A DNA stretch of 64,000 bases, taken from assembly GCA_022605405.1 (NCBI GenBank), contig JABYQQ010000026.1:553979-617978 (forward strand), in the 5' to 3' direction. Made by a program: the position numbers and the translations under genes. The notes under the pieces were generated by a model, which did no database searches, was not told where the DNA came from, and worked only from the letters and a program-made list of their open reading frames with translations. This DNA comes from Earliella scabrosa (taxonomy: Eukaryota > Basidiomycota > Agaricomycetes > Polyporales > Polyporaceae). Each line of letters starts with the position of its first letter. Position 1 is the first letter of the stretch. Below are positions 11,301-22,579 of the stretch, one piece after another.

Positions 11301-13082
11301 TTATGGCCTCGTCCTCTGCCTGATCAATCCGACCACAACGCTCCCCACCCCCGTAGCGAGTGCGCACGATCCGACGAAGAGCTCGACAGCGCCATACCCG
11401 AAGCGACCGAAGATACCACCCATGGAGCTGCCTTTCCCCGCCTCCAACAGCAGTCCGGAGATGGTTGGGCCGATGATCGCCGAGGCGCCCTTGAAGAACG
11501 ACACGGCGCAGATCGCCATCCCGACGTACTCGCGGTGGTTACTGGTGCATTCGAACGCGGCTTGCGCCCATATCGAAGTGAAGCCTCCGCTCTGGATAGG
11601 GTGTGAGATGGCGGGACACAGGAGTTGCGAAGAGGCGCTTACAAGGGCGCCGAATATGATGGCGAAGAAGTAGAGGTAGATCGCGGCGTTTGCGAATCCC
11701 CACAGAAAGAATGTTGCGAGAGCGCTCCCTATGGCGCTGACGAACATGACTGCAGGGTATGGGAACCGGTCGGTCAGGTGTCCTAAGAGAATCTGGCCGA
11801 CTGTGGCTGACAGGTTGAACAGCGCAAGGATGACCGTAGCGGTGAACGGATCCGACATGGCCCTTGCGAACATGGCGATGTACAGGGAGACCGGGAACTG
11901 TGCAACACCTTGCAGGAAGGCCGTAGCCACCTAGAGACGACAATCAGATACAAGACGACACAGGAATCCAAGCACAGATGACTTACGAAGCTCATGAAGA
12001 GCGGGCTCCAGAACCAGTCCATTTGGGGAGGGATCAGCTTGGGACGGCGCTGAGTGGGGCTGAACTTCGGGATAGGGAAGCGACTTCGCACGGCGGGAAG
12101 CACGATGGCGGAGCACAGCGATGTGCTGATTGCGAGTATGCGCAGCGTCCATCGTAGACCCACCTTATTGAGGAGGGAATTGATCATGAACGGGAACACA
12201 AAGCCCCCGACGCCATTGCCGGAGAAGATAATGCCTCCGGCAAGCCCGCGTCGTTCGGAGAACCACTCCGGAAGAAGCTTGAAGACGGGCATGTAGAGCA
12301 TACCGCCTCCAACTCCTACCCCGACGCCTTGAAGGAGGATCAGCTGCCACACCTGAATCGACTCATTAGCTCGATATGAACACATATATATCGGCGTTCA
12401 GCGCACATACCTGCGTCGCAAAGCTAGATGCGAAGAGAGACACGAAATAGAGGACCAAGCCGAACCACATACTCGCTTGCAAGTAGTCGGGATATCGTCT
12501 CAATAATATCGAGAGAATCAGGGCCTGCCGTACGTCGTGTGTTAGTTGTGGAGTGTGTTGACAATAACTGTCGTACTGACCTCTCCGTATTGCAAGGCCA
12601 AGGCAACGGTGCCAACGGCGGCGAGTGCCACCGGAGATGAGTTGTTGAACGGGGGATGCGAGGTGTAGTAGTCTGTATGCCACGGCAATGAGCTTGAATA
12701 CACTAAGGGCCAGAAATCCCGAAATACCTTGAAAGATACCATAACTGCAAATTTTGTCAGTTCGAACAGGAAGCAGTGGTGGGTATAAAAGTACTAACCT
12801 GAAACTGAAACCCCATACCATGATCTCCAGAACGAATGAGGCAGCACAAAATGACCATGCAGCGAAGCCCTTGTCGACTGGAGGCAACTCCTGCACGTTC
12901 ACTCCCTCTTGTGGATCCACTACATGCAATGCCGCCATTGACGACTGCGTGGAAAGTTGCTGCGCTGGCCAGCTATCACTGGCAGCCTCGGGATGACTTG
13001 CATCGCCAGAACGAAGGCTCATCGTTGACATCTCGTATGTGCTTGCGACGTCTGCCGCGTTTTGTTCTGGTAGGTCCGACAT
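11301..13082 (-). CDS. MFS transporter, monocarboxylate-transporter-like (paralog 4 of 4)
   Basis: The ATG at 13082 opens a longer polar N-terminus (about 75 residues) ending VNVQELPPVDKGFAAW, followed by CAASFVLEIMVWGFSF. Then come the small YGIFQ exon at about 12744, an exon with VALAAVGTVALALQYGE at about 12640, SMWFGLVLYFVSLFASSFATQ, the large exon GVGVGVGGGMLYMPVF...LPEWFSERRGLAGGI (about 12350-11990), and helices 7-10 with HLTDRFPYPAVMF. It ends at VGLIRQRTRP and a stop at 11301. Introns fall at the same places as in the other three copies. It is the most intact-looking of the four by length. Confidence 0.82.
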
Positions 13083-13764
13083 GGTCGTTCGGTTGAAAGT
13101 CCCTATAGATACTTAGCGCCTAAGGTGAGTCACTGGCACGACATTTTTGCCCGGGCCGCTGGTCCGGAAGGGCGAGTGCGGGCAGGGACATTCGCGTCCG
13201 CGTGAAGGAAGCCTTCGAAGTTGAAGTTCGCTCTATGAACGGTGTGATATAACCGGACACGTTGTACGAAGCGAAAAAGTACTCACAAGATGTCAGCAAA
13301 AAATAGGATGCCGCGATTATCTGAAGCACCTGTAAGCGCACATCGACAACCTCCATATCTCATAGTGGTGAGCGAGCGTAATTACTGGCAGTGAGTACGT
13401 GTTCACAAGAAATCAACTCGAGTCATTTGAAGGTGGTGCGTTGTACTGGTGCGGCAACAGAACAAACACGAGTGCTTTTGTTCGCATGGATAGACGCGCG
13501 CCATATCATACCAGTGGCCACAAGGGCAACGCTTGACCAAAGCCATATAATGAGGCGCAGTTTTGCAACGACTGTCCGCTCTTGGTCTTCCTGCACCTCC
13601 CGCGTGGAGATCCTCATGGCTGCAGTACACCGCTTTCATCGCAGCCCGATTCAGTCTTTTAACCGACAGCCACCCGGGCCACCAAAGGATGCACTCACCC
13701 AAACGACTTTCACGCCCGCCACTCCTCGCCACCAGACGTTTCGCCCAAAAGCCCGACCTCAGAG
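13083..13764. other. intergenic region, no gene supported
   Basis: About 680 bases between the divergent transporter (minus) and the MIF4G-like gene (plus). Several overlapping frames are open on both strands from 13390 onward, but none has recognisable domains or a convincing exon boundary. It presumably contains two promoters. Confidence 0.35.
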
Positions 13765-15151
13765 ATGTACGGAGGCTACGCTCAGTCGACCAGGACGACC
13801 ACCGACGCCGCTCCTCAGGCATACCCCACCACTTCAAGTTTCCCTGTCACGAGCTCAGCCGCGAAAGGCCCGAGGTTCTTCATGCCGTCCCGCGCGCTGC
13901 CACCGCCGCCACGAGCAGCCCAACCACCGCACGTGCCGCGCCCACCGAAACCAACTTTCGGCGCGCGACGCCACACTCAACAGCAACAGCCAGGAAACCC
14001 AGAATTGAGGGCCGTGGACCTCACAATGCTCCGGGCGCACGGGCTGGAACCCTGGGCTTTCGCGGACGAGCGCGCCTGGCGGACCACGCCGTTCAACGCG
14101 TGGCTCGCGCTACGGCTCTTGGTCTCCAGGGACGTAACCGAAGGCGGGATGCACCAGAGCAAGTTTGTGCCGCTCGCGATGCGCGGGATGACGGACGCAG
14201 TCTGGCAGGGCATGCCGTGGAAGTTCGCGTGGACGGGCCTGTTCCGGAAGGTGTGCACGATGGGGGACACTTGGTGGCGGCTGAAGGAGGCGCAGAAGAT
14301 CGTGTGGGAGGAGGAGGACTGGGCGGTGGATGCGGGGCGGCCACTGCTCGCGTTGGCGTGGATATGCGTGGAATGCGTAGTCATGCAGCAAGAGGGCGTG
14401 GTGTACAATGTTGCGCCCATTGTGGAGGTGCTTCATAGTACGCTGGAGGAGCGAAGTCAGCTGCACGCAAAGGTCTTTGCGGAGCTCTTGAAGCGGTGTG
14501 TGTGGGAAGAGTTCGAGGCGTGGTGGCAACCGGTCAGTTCATATCTCATCGCAGGAGCTCTCGCTTACCTCCATAACTGCAGGGAACACCATGCGGGCTG
14601 TCGTCGCCGATCTACAGATCTTCGAAGGCTGCACATGCAGCAGCTGAAGCGATTGTGATCTTCATCGGGGACCTCTTCCACATGGAGATGCTTCCAGCGC
14701 CCTTCGTTGGCAAAGTGTTGCACATGCTTGTTGACGAGATGACTGCCATCGAGCAGGTGCGCGCGGCGCGACGCTTGCTTTCGCTATGCAACGCGAAGAT
14801 GAAAGAGGCGACCACAACGCTGATCAGCACAGTTCGCACAAGGCGGCCCCACGTCGAGACCGACTACTACACTGGCGGACCCGTCGACCAGGAAGAGCTC
14901 CGCTCCGCTTGCCAGGTCAGTACAGGGCTGAGATTGGTCGTTGTGAGATGCTCACCTAAAACGCGTAGGAGATCGAGAGCATTGTGCTCTCCTGGTACGG
15001 AGTAGTGGCGCTCTCGATGCCCACGGTATCGGGAAGCGACGCGTCAGGCTCGTACTCATCTGCCTCCTTCGCTCCTCGGCCTGGTGGTTGGTCAACCGCA
15101 AGCCCCTTATCGGTGACCTTCAATCTTGCGGCAGGGACCACTCATCGATGA
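13765..15151 (+). CDS. hypothetical protein with a MIF4G-like segment
   Basis: Three exons: 13765 to about 14530, about 14582-14915, and about 14967-15151, with donors GTCAGTTC and GTCAGTAC and acceptors TGCAG and GCGTAG. The first 75 residues are proline- and alanine-rich (PPPPRAAQPPHVPRPPKP). The folded part is helical. The segment IVIFIGDLFHMEMLPAPFVG closely resembles the 'FIGELFK..ML' helix of eIF4G-type MIF4G domains, preceded by FAELLKRCVWEEFE, which fits the preceding helix, and followed by RRLLSLCNAKMKE. Such domains bind eIF4A-type helicases or cap-binding factors in mRNA translation and decay. The similarity covers only part of a MIF4G repeat, so the protein may be a small lineage-specific translation or RNA regulator. 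The function is an inference. Confidence 0.55.
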
Positions 15152-15410
15152 TTGACATACATTGCGCCTTCATTCGTTCTTCAGTATCTCGTTCTGTACC
15201 AGTCGCCACTCTTTTAGTTTCCTGATTTTAGCACCAACGTACCGGTCATAGTCTACGTTAGGACTCTTTGCGTCATCATCATGTCTGTTGTACGATAGCG
15301 TAGTCTCCTGTACGAGGTAGAATGTACATCTATAATTTGCAGCTTCGATCTGCGTTCAATCAGAAACATCGCAGTTCGATGAATGGCGGAATGCGTGCCT
15401 GTCTGTCTGT

Positions 15411-16934
15411 CTACTTCGCCGATATATGCTCTTGCGCCCACTTCGCCGTCTCTTCTGTGGCATTCCAAAGTGCATTGATACGAGGTAAGTCCCAGCTCAC
15501 ATCCAGCCGTGACGGCAAGATGCCGAGGGTCGCGAGAGATAAGTATGCGTGAAGCGGATCTACAGCCTCCTTGAGCGTACTACATTCACAGAATGAAGAG
15601 ATGTCACTGACCTGGCCTCTCACCAGGAGCTTTTGCGAGTCCCCCATACTTGAACTGGCACTGCGACAAGAATTCCGCCATAGCGCACTCGTCCACAAGG
15701 TCTCCTGCACCAATGATCTACGTGACGAGTGTTAGAAGTCGCGCGACAAGCACAATCGACGGCTTACGCTCAGAGCAGCCCCGCACCAAAAGCAGTAGCA
15801 CGCGTCGGCGAGCTTGCATGTTCTTCCACAGAAGCCGCCTGAGGTCGTCTGGTTCTGTGTCAACCAGCGAATTGTGCGTGCCCGCTGGGCACCAGTGAGG
15901 CGGGTGGATCGAGGAGATGCAGGGGTATCAGGGGCCATATGTAGAGCTGCAATCGCACAATAGGATGTTCCGCCTGGGAGATTTCATTACGTCAGCCTCA
16001 GGCGTTGGGCGGTATCGCATGATGGGTACCTTGAGCCTCTCCGAAAGGTGTTTGACCGTACCCGCCCTCGTAGCTCTGCATAACCTCTTCGTCAGTATCG
16101 GCTAGGAAGATCAACCCCACATGCGACTGACGTAGCACCTGTTGATATAGGCTATGGCACGATCAAGGTCGATGCCAGACCAGTCGTCCAGGAGGTTACT
16201 GATCACAAAGGCACAATAGAGCATTCGGAGGTCAGAATCCCCTCCACTTGGAAGAGGGACGAAACTGGAGCATTCGTGAGATTACATCGTGTCATATCTT
16301 CACATGCTCGCACCTTCCGTTATCCTGCTGGCATGAACCCAGGAAGCGAAGGAGGCTAGGACGATCGAGTCTGCTGAAGTCATCGCGTAGCATGGCAAGA
16401 CAAAGTAGGGCCGTGTATGTCATCACCAGATGCGGTGTGTCGTAGTCAGAAGAGACTTCGCCCTACATGCATAAATGTTAGAAAGCGACGCAGGGACCCA
16501 TGTTCAACATACCGTGGAGCCCTCCGGCGTCACGAAGGTGCTTGGCCGGAATCCTGAGCCGTATGGGCCAGCTGGTAGAAGAGTAGGAGTCAGAATCAAA
16601 GCGTGACAGAACGAAATGACTCCGCCGACATATGTACTGCTCCCATATCCAGTCTTTCCACGTCTCGCGCTCCAAGTCGCTGGATTGAGTGTTGATCACC
16701 CCGAGAATGTCGAGCATTCCCAGGCAATAGAAGATGATGGCCATCCTAGCGCAGACAATAAACATCATTCTATGAGCACATCCGGAGCCAATATTGGAAG
16801 GGCATAGCGGTTCGTAAGAAGCACTCGCGTTCTCACTTTGACGCGTCAGCCTCGACGGCGCTGGCTGGCATGCCGATGAGGCACCTCCGAGCATAGGCAG
16901 CGTGGCCGCTCCTGAGCAGTGGTAGACTAGCCAT
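15411..16934 (-). CDS. protein geranylgeranyltransferase type I, beta subunit
   Basis: Minus-strand gene with many small exons. The ATG at 16934 gives MASLPLLRSGHAAYARRCL; a 60-odd-base intron then leads to a segment with IFYCLGMLDILGVI, which matches the family's 'FaLsgLDmLgvl' helix. Further exons give TPHLVMTYTALLCLAMLRDD, DNGSFSSLPSGGDSDLRMLY (barrel repeat with the glycine-rich turn), NLLDDWSGIDLDRAIAYIN, GGFCGRTCKLADACYCFW (holding the zinc-ligand Asp/Cys-type positions), and finally DPLHAYLSLATLGIL with the histidine-containing C-terminal motif, stopping at 15411. The enzyme attaches geranylgeranyl to CaaX cysteines of Rho-type GTPases as a dimer with the shared alpha subunit in the cytosol. 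The fragments follow the family order from start to end. Confidence 0.82.
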
Positions 16935-17178
16935 GAGAGGGTAGTTTGGGTGCAAGATCGTGCCAGTGGACAGTTGAAGGACAGGATCCGAACCAATCGT
17001 GAGTGGCCACTGTCCGCAGAGAGGCGCTGGAGATCTATCGGGAAGCTATCAGCTTTGGATCCTAACAACGACAAACAACGCCACGATTCCGTTGCCTGCA
17101 AATTTTGGACGTCGGAGGCTGCTTCAAACTCTAGCCCAAACTCCTGTGCTCCTGCTTGCTTCTCATCAATATCTTACG

Positions 17179-18396
17179 ATGCTACCGCTGGATATTCACT
17201 ATCTCATTATTGATGCCATCCCCCAACTTGACAATCACGTCCCAACAATCTCCTCAATGCTCTCAGCATGTGCCCTAACGTGCCAGCTGTGGCTTCCGAG
17301 AGCTCGCCTCCGGATGTACGAGAAGGTCTATCTGTTCCACAGATATCAGTTCAGCAAGCTTTCACGCACTCTGATGGACTCGCCCACACTCGCAGCGCTG
17401 GTCGTCGACCTCATGCTGTCTCTGGCCGACGAGGAGGGAGAATGGACCCACATCCCCTTCGATACCGATGTTATCGCTCACTTGACGTCGCTACGCGAAT
17501 TCACCGTCGCGTGCTCTCTTCCATCACTTCCCGCGCCATTTCTCTCATTCGTCGGCGCTTTCAGCGCCAGCCAAACACTCGAGTCGTTGTATCTGCAAGA
17601 CGTGTGCTTTTCGTCCCTCGAGGAGTTCAATCGCCTGATATGGAGATTCCCTGCCATCAAGATGCTTGCAATTACGGACTGCAGCTGGAAGGGGCCTGGC
17701 AACCCAGCGCTGTATTCGGGACAAAACCGAAATTTGCGCCATCTTGAGGTAGGGATACATGCACTTTCACGTCAGCTTCTACTGAGCGCCATGGATACAA
17801 CACAGCTCTGCGGCCTGACTTTTACATCCACGTTGCTGGAGCTCTTCGGTCCCAACATTACAAAACTTCTTCTTGACCCTCAAGAGGAGTGGGCTCGTCT
17901 TGATTACTACGCTGGTATGTTGATGCATTGTGCCATGTCAAGTACAAGGCACTCACCGAATCCAGGTCTGAGCCAATACCGAATGCTCGAGCAGCTAGAG
18001 GTTGTCTTCCACCACATCGAATCAGATTGGGTTCTGCAGGCCCTCTCCTACGTGCAATCGGGCAGCCTCAAAACACTACAACTGACGCACTGGTGCTACG
18101 ACCAACCGCGCTCCACTACCCTTCAGCTGTGGGCCGACATGGGGCTAGACGCGCTGATGTCTTCCCCGCCTTTCCTCAACCTCCGGCTACTGAAGCTCTC
18201 GATCATCTGTCCGCCCGAAGACGAAGGCGACGTGCATGGAGATTGGTCGAGAGCGCTGTACGCGGCATTACCACAGTGCCACAGGCGCGGAATCATCGAA
18301 GTGCAGGTTGAGAAGTGTGGGTCACCGTTTCCAGCGATGCACCTTGCCCTCCTCCTGATCGTGTTGTTTTCAGTAGGAGAAGTCTCGGATTATTAA
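17179..18396 (+). CDS. F-box-like leucine-rich protein
   Basis: The ATG at 17179 starts MLPLDIHYLIIDAIPQ, the degenerate F-box pattern of this fungal family (compare the genes at 2.2 and 18.8 kb); then SACALTCQLWLPRARLRMYE and a long leucine-rich body. The frame is open from start to TAA at 18396. However, a 54-base stretch at about 17913-17966 (GTATGTTG...AATCCAG) has perfect splice signals and a length divisible by three, so it is probably an intron. A second possible intron lies near the 3' end. The C-terminal LPQCHRRGIIEVQVEK shares the LPxxHxRGI signature with its relatives. A role as an SCF ligase adaptor is inferred from family. Confidence 0.72.
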   Translation: MLPLDIHYLIIDAIPQLDNHVPTISSMLSACALTCQLWLPRARLRMYEKVYLFHRYQFSKLSRTLMDSPTLAALVVDLMLSLADEEGEWTHIPFDTDVIAHLTSLREFTVACSLPSLPAPFLSFVGAFSASQTLESLYLQDVCFSSLEEFNRLIWRFPAIKMLAITDCSWKGPGNPALYSGQNRNLRHLEVGIHALSRQLLLSAMDTTQLCGLTFTSTLLELFGPNITKLLLDPQEEWARLDYYAGMLMHCAMSSTRHSPNPGLSQYRMLEQLEVVFHHIESDWVLQALSYVQSGSLKTLQLTHWCYDQPRSTTLQLWADMGLDALMSSPPFLNLRLLKLSIICPPEDEGDVHGDWSRALYAALPQCHRRGIIEVQVEKCGSPFPAMHLALLLIVLFSVGEVSDY

Positions 18397-18772
18397 GGCG
18401 CCGTTGTCTTCTGTGGGATGCGTTCACACTCGTCCTAGCGCAGTCGAGAGCTTTAAAGAGCACGAAAAGATTACCGAACTATTCCGAAGAAGTCTTCTTC
18501 CGCCAACTTCCGTTATATCACTCGCGGCGGTTGCGTAGCCTTCGGCCGACCTAGACCTGGAGTGTTGATAGACCTCGCGTCCGCGTCTATCGAAGAGTTC
18601 ACTACGTTGCGATGTACCACTACTGTTCCGTCCATGCCTGATATTGTGGCGAATCGCGATTATAAGGATCTACAGTAGATCAGAAGAGGTTGTGGTCGCA
18701 TCATACCCACCGAACGCCCAAGAGAAACATATGATCGCTGCGCCGCTTCTTGTCTTCTGACCACATCCTAGG

Positions 18773-20027
18773 ATGCCAGCGCCTGACCCCCTGCACGTCC
18801 CTGAAGATGTTGCCTCCCTCATAATCGATGTCCTCGGTGCTGCGACTCCCACAACACGGCGTGCGCGCGCCCTGCAAACGGCCCACCTCAGGACATGCGC
18901 CTTGATAGGGCGGTCGTTCCTCTATCGCGCCCGCCACTATCTATACAGAGAGGTCCACCTTCACAACCGCAAAGCCATCGCCCTGTTCTCCAAGACGGTA
19001 GCCGACTCTGCAGAGCTCGCGGGTCTCGTGCGGGTGCTCGACTTCTCGCTCGCCCGTCCCTGCGATCTCAGAATGGACGGGATCGACCACAACATCATGA
19101 CTCCCAGCAAAGACGTCCCCGAGCTCTTGCAGGCAGTGGACCAGATGGTCAACCTGGACACCCTCAGGATCACCTGCATCTCCAACCTCATGGTCCTGCT
19201 CATCGGGCTGTTGTACACATTTGGGTATTCGCGCACACTGCGGGTGCTTGTCCTGCGCGGCCTCCATCTTACGGACTTGGCGCAATTTCGGGAGGGACTG
19301 CGCGCGTACACAGGCCTCAGGGTGCTGTCCATCTTGGATTGCAGCTTCGACAATATCAGGTACCCGACGTATCTGCAAACCACGTTCTGTCCACAGGTGG
19401 AAGAACTCGCGGTAAGTACCTTTACGACTGGGTATTCGTGAGTCCGAGGGATAACTGACTCGGCATACAGATGTGTCTGAACTCCCGTGGTGGCGACGTC
19501 GTGCTCCAGTTTGCGCCTGCTACTCTCGCGAAGCTGACGCTGTGGCCGTTCTACGAGGAGCGAGAGAACTTTCAAAGTGAGTATGCACATGGACGGGACG
19601 CGAATCATATGTAACTGACTTCGTCTGCCCCGGAGGCATATCCAAGTTCGTCAAACTAAAGAGCCTTACTCTCACCTGCCTGACCCTGAAATGGGCCATG
19701 TCTGTCCTCATCCAAGTCAGTGCTGCCGCGGAGCTGGTAGAACTGTCACTATGTCACGTATCCCAAGATCCCGTGCCGGAGGTCGTCCTCGAGCAACTGT
19801 CTGAGATAAACCTCGACGGATTGCTAACCAGACGGCCCTTCGCCACCCTCAACAGGTTCACGTATACCATCGTCTGCTACGATGGGATGATCGACCTCGA
19901 GACTTGGTCACAGGCGGTCGAGGTCCGACTGCCTCAGAGTCATGCTAGGGGCATTCTGCAATGCGCTGTGAAAGGGTGTACGTATCAAACCTTAGTACAA
20001 CGCCTGTGTCTGATCGTTACTGAATAG
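18773..20027 (+). CDS. F-box-like leucine-rich protein
   Basis: Begins MPAPDPLHVPEDVASLIIDV at 18773, followed by TCALIGRSFLYRARHYLYRE, which aligns position by position with the F-box-like segments of the neighbours. Two introns are visible: GTAAGTACC...ATACAG at about 19412-19470 and GTGAGTATG... at about 19577-19636. The last exon runs through LVELSLCHVSQD to LPQSHARGILQCAVKG and a TAG at 20027. With the gene immediately upstream it forms a head-to-tail pair 376 bases apart, which suggests local duplication. Confidence 0.7.
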
Positions 20028-20124
20028 GGAGAAACGCACGTATGGGATACGATGGGACATGGACACAATGAGGACATAAGACCGTTGAGACGAACGGCGC
20101 TGGCCGTCCAAGGCAATGACTGGA

Positions 20125-21422
20125 CTAGCGGGTCGTGATGGTGTACAACGCAATATATTGACCGAATTGCATCGCACACATGCGTGCATACATCCAGTGA
20201 CAACTCAACGCTGGGCGATCGAAATCGTCACAAAGTGCGAACACTGCGAAGACTTCCGATGCCGTCGTCGAAGTCGCCAGAAGAGGCGTGCGCGCGGGAT
20301 GTCCTGGGTTACCTAATTTGCAGATATCGGATGGCGTCCATGTGGAGACCTTCCCGCAGGACCCTTGATCGAGTAGTGGCCGAGCTCGCGATACGCAAAG
20401 CCCGTCTGGGCTACCCGACCATTGGTCCCGGTGATATTCGACTCTTCTCCGAAGTGTCAGTCTGGGCCAACCGGGCACCAGAGTGAGCGCCCCGTCGAAG
20501 ATGTCGTATGGGGTTCTTACTGGCTCGCACAGTCAGCAGGAGCAGCGAGAGAAACAATGGATGACTGACTGTTCATTTGCTTTCTATCTTTCTATTTGTG
20601 GTATCGGACGGGGCATTGTAGGGTTTTCTGGCTTTACGCAAAGTCAACACGCAAATTCATAGCAGAGATGCGAGAGCTCAACGGACCTTTTATCCACTTA
20701 CACGACGTCAAAGGCGGCTTGGAGGGAAAGGGGGATGGGCGGGCTTGAGGAAGAGGGGAGGGGGCGGATTTGAGGTTGAAGGGGAGAGTGCGGATTTGAG
20801 GTGGGGGGAGGTGGACGGCAGGTCGATGGAAGGGGACTATGGCGGGCGGGCTGGAAGAGGGGGTAGTCGGAGGAAGTCGCGCCGGGTCGTTGGTAAGGAG
20901 GGATAGGCGGTCTTGGGGAAGGTGGGTGCGGCAGGCTTGTGGATGGGCTGGATGGATGAGGAGAAAAGCGGGTCGGAGGAACGGGGTGGGTCAACGCAGA
21001 CCGGGAATACTGCGTTGGAGGGGATCGCTGTTGCGGAGCTAAGAATGTGAAGGAAAGCTAGATGAGGCTGACTCACATGAGAGACGCCGCATACACCAAC
21101 AGACCTAGTCGCCGTCGATGACCTGCGTGCGGCTGACGAGGTCGTCCTACTGGTCGGTGACATACGGCTCTAATCGCTGTCGACTAGGGGCTCAGTAGGA
21201 GTGGTGTGTTGGACACATGATGCTACGTCCTCGATGCTTGTGGTCGTGCAGGCGTACTGCATGTTGTGCGAGGTCGGCAGCCACATGGAGAACTCACTAT
21301 CGCGAGGGTCGGTGAGCGAGGCTAGTAGAGAAGGGCACATGACGAGTACGCACCAACCACGCTGGGTTACCTCTTCGCTGTCTCGCGTCGGGGACGGATG
21401 GCGGGAGAAGGCAAGAGTCCAT
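20125..21422 (-). CDS. unrecognised multi-exon gene, family copy A (least damaged)
   Basis: A coherent spliced reading on the minus strand: exon 1, 21422-21371 (MDSCLLPPSVPDARQRR); a 49-base GTAACC..TAG intron; exon 2, 21321-21227 (FSMWLPTSHNMQYACTTT); a 57-base GTAGCA..GATTAG intron; exon 3 from 21169 (TSRTTSSAARRSS); a serine/proline-rich exon ending in AAFDVV at about 20702; a 186-base intron; and a last exon, 20515-20125, beginning TPYDIFDGALTLVPGWPRL. The exon 3-4 join is not resolved: two frames stay open across the C-rich tract. The last exon is kept in the same frame in copies B and C, which argues for real coding history. I do not recognise the family. There is no signal peptide or membrane helix, and the middle looks disordered. 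Confidence 0.5.
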
Positions 21423-21446
21423 TGGGGATTTCGATCTGAGCAAGCG

Positions 21447-21494
21447 GGATTATATGCAGCCTGGAAGAGCCACGTGAGGACGGTCAACCGCGGT
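21447..21494 (-). promoter_or_regulatory. conserved promoter module of gene A
   Basis: Read on the minus strand: CCGCGGTTGAC (21493-21483), six bases, CACGTG (21476-21471), 13 bases, GCATATAAT (21457-21449), then the ATG at 21422. The same three boxes with the same first spacing occur before copies B and C. CACGTG is the E-box core bound by bHLH factors; the TATA-type box is typical. The TATA box is so close to the ATG that the 5' leader would be only a few bases. Confidence 0.6.
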
Positions 21495-22579
21495 CATCCT
21501 CGCCAGCCGAACAGCAAGACAGGACCTGCCAGCCGCATAGGCGCGGGATCGACATCGCAAGACCTGCTACCTCGTGTACGTTGTCATGTCGGGTGCGTCG
21601 GGGTCCACAGAGAAGAGGCCAGATAGAGACATACTGGGCACCCGCAATACCTGTGTGGAGATGCCCATGCAACGAAGGCAGCCAAACGAGGATGTCGTGC
21701 ACGATACAGTTATATTGACTGCACTGCATATCGCGCGTGGGCGCGTCTACAACGAACTCTCGAGAGCATATCGAGATGAGAACTTCAACATGCTCGTCTA
21801 CAAGGTGGATTCGGATGCAAACACTGCAGGTCCTGGGGTAATTGATTTGCTTCTTCAGCGGCAGCAGCACCTAGCTCATACGAGGTCGGCCCATTCGCAC
21901 ACTGGCACGTGGAGGTGTTAGAGGCAAGCTATGTGCGCCACGCTGGGTCGCCGTACTGAAACGTATGGTGAGAAGCAGAAGTAACCAAGACGGAGCGATC
22001 GACTTACGAATGAGGTAGAGGGCATCCGGCTCCTCGCGACAAGACTGCTCCGCCCTGGATCTCCGACGATCCGTCACGATGCGTCTTATGCGTCCACCGG
22101 TCCTCTCCTCACTAGGAGAAGCGTTGTAAGCAAGGTGTGACTGATAGGGTCGAGGCGAAATCTCGTGAACTCACTGCTACACGGCGCACCCGTCTCGGTG
22201 GGGGAACATGAGCGACTCCGAAACACGCTCTTGGGATTACGCCCGGTTAGAACCCAACCGTGGACTCAAAAGGTGTAGAGATGGTGCTCACATCCACTCT
22301 GGGTACCTCTCCGCATCGTCTTCAGCACATCCTTGCGGACGGCAAAACAGATCCGAAGGAGTCCATTGCAGACATGCACGCGACGCGCTCGAGGATAGTT
22401 CTCCGGACTTCAGGGCAGGCTTACGGCACGTGGGACTTCTGCCATGCGCGTGGCTGCCACGTGCGTGCCCTCTGTAAGCTGGCTGTAGCCTGCTGTAGCG
22501 CCCTGCTTGAAGACGGAACACCCGAACTGACCTTGTTCATGATGGCAGTCCAAACACTGCTGCTGACGAAGAGTTGATC

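Larger units (their letters stand above)
20125..22500 (-). repeat. repeat copy A: one arm of a 2.4 kb inverted duplication
   Basis: This stretch is repeated in opposite orientation at about 38050-40404. Matching blocks include the promoter and exons of gene A and, further out, blocks at about 21800-21920 and 22285-22460 (GGGTACCTCTCCGCA...GAAGGAGTCCATTGCAGAC) that match 38580-38680 and 38050-38220 read on the opposite strand. The inner gene block is highly similar; the outer block is visibly more diverged, with small indels. A third, shorter copy (about 43380-45021) lacks the outer block. No terminal inverted repeat or target duplication was found at the edges, so a segmental duplication is at least as likely as a transposon. 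Confidence 0.7.

Noticed and set aside
20837..20994. The G-rich plus-strand frames opposite the C-rich tract of repeat copy A (and the same in copy B)
   Set aside because: They are the complement of the proline-rich exon. Low-complexity GGA/GGC composition keeps them open by chance.
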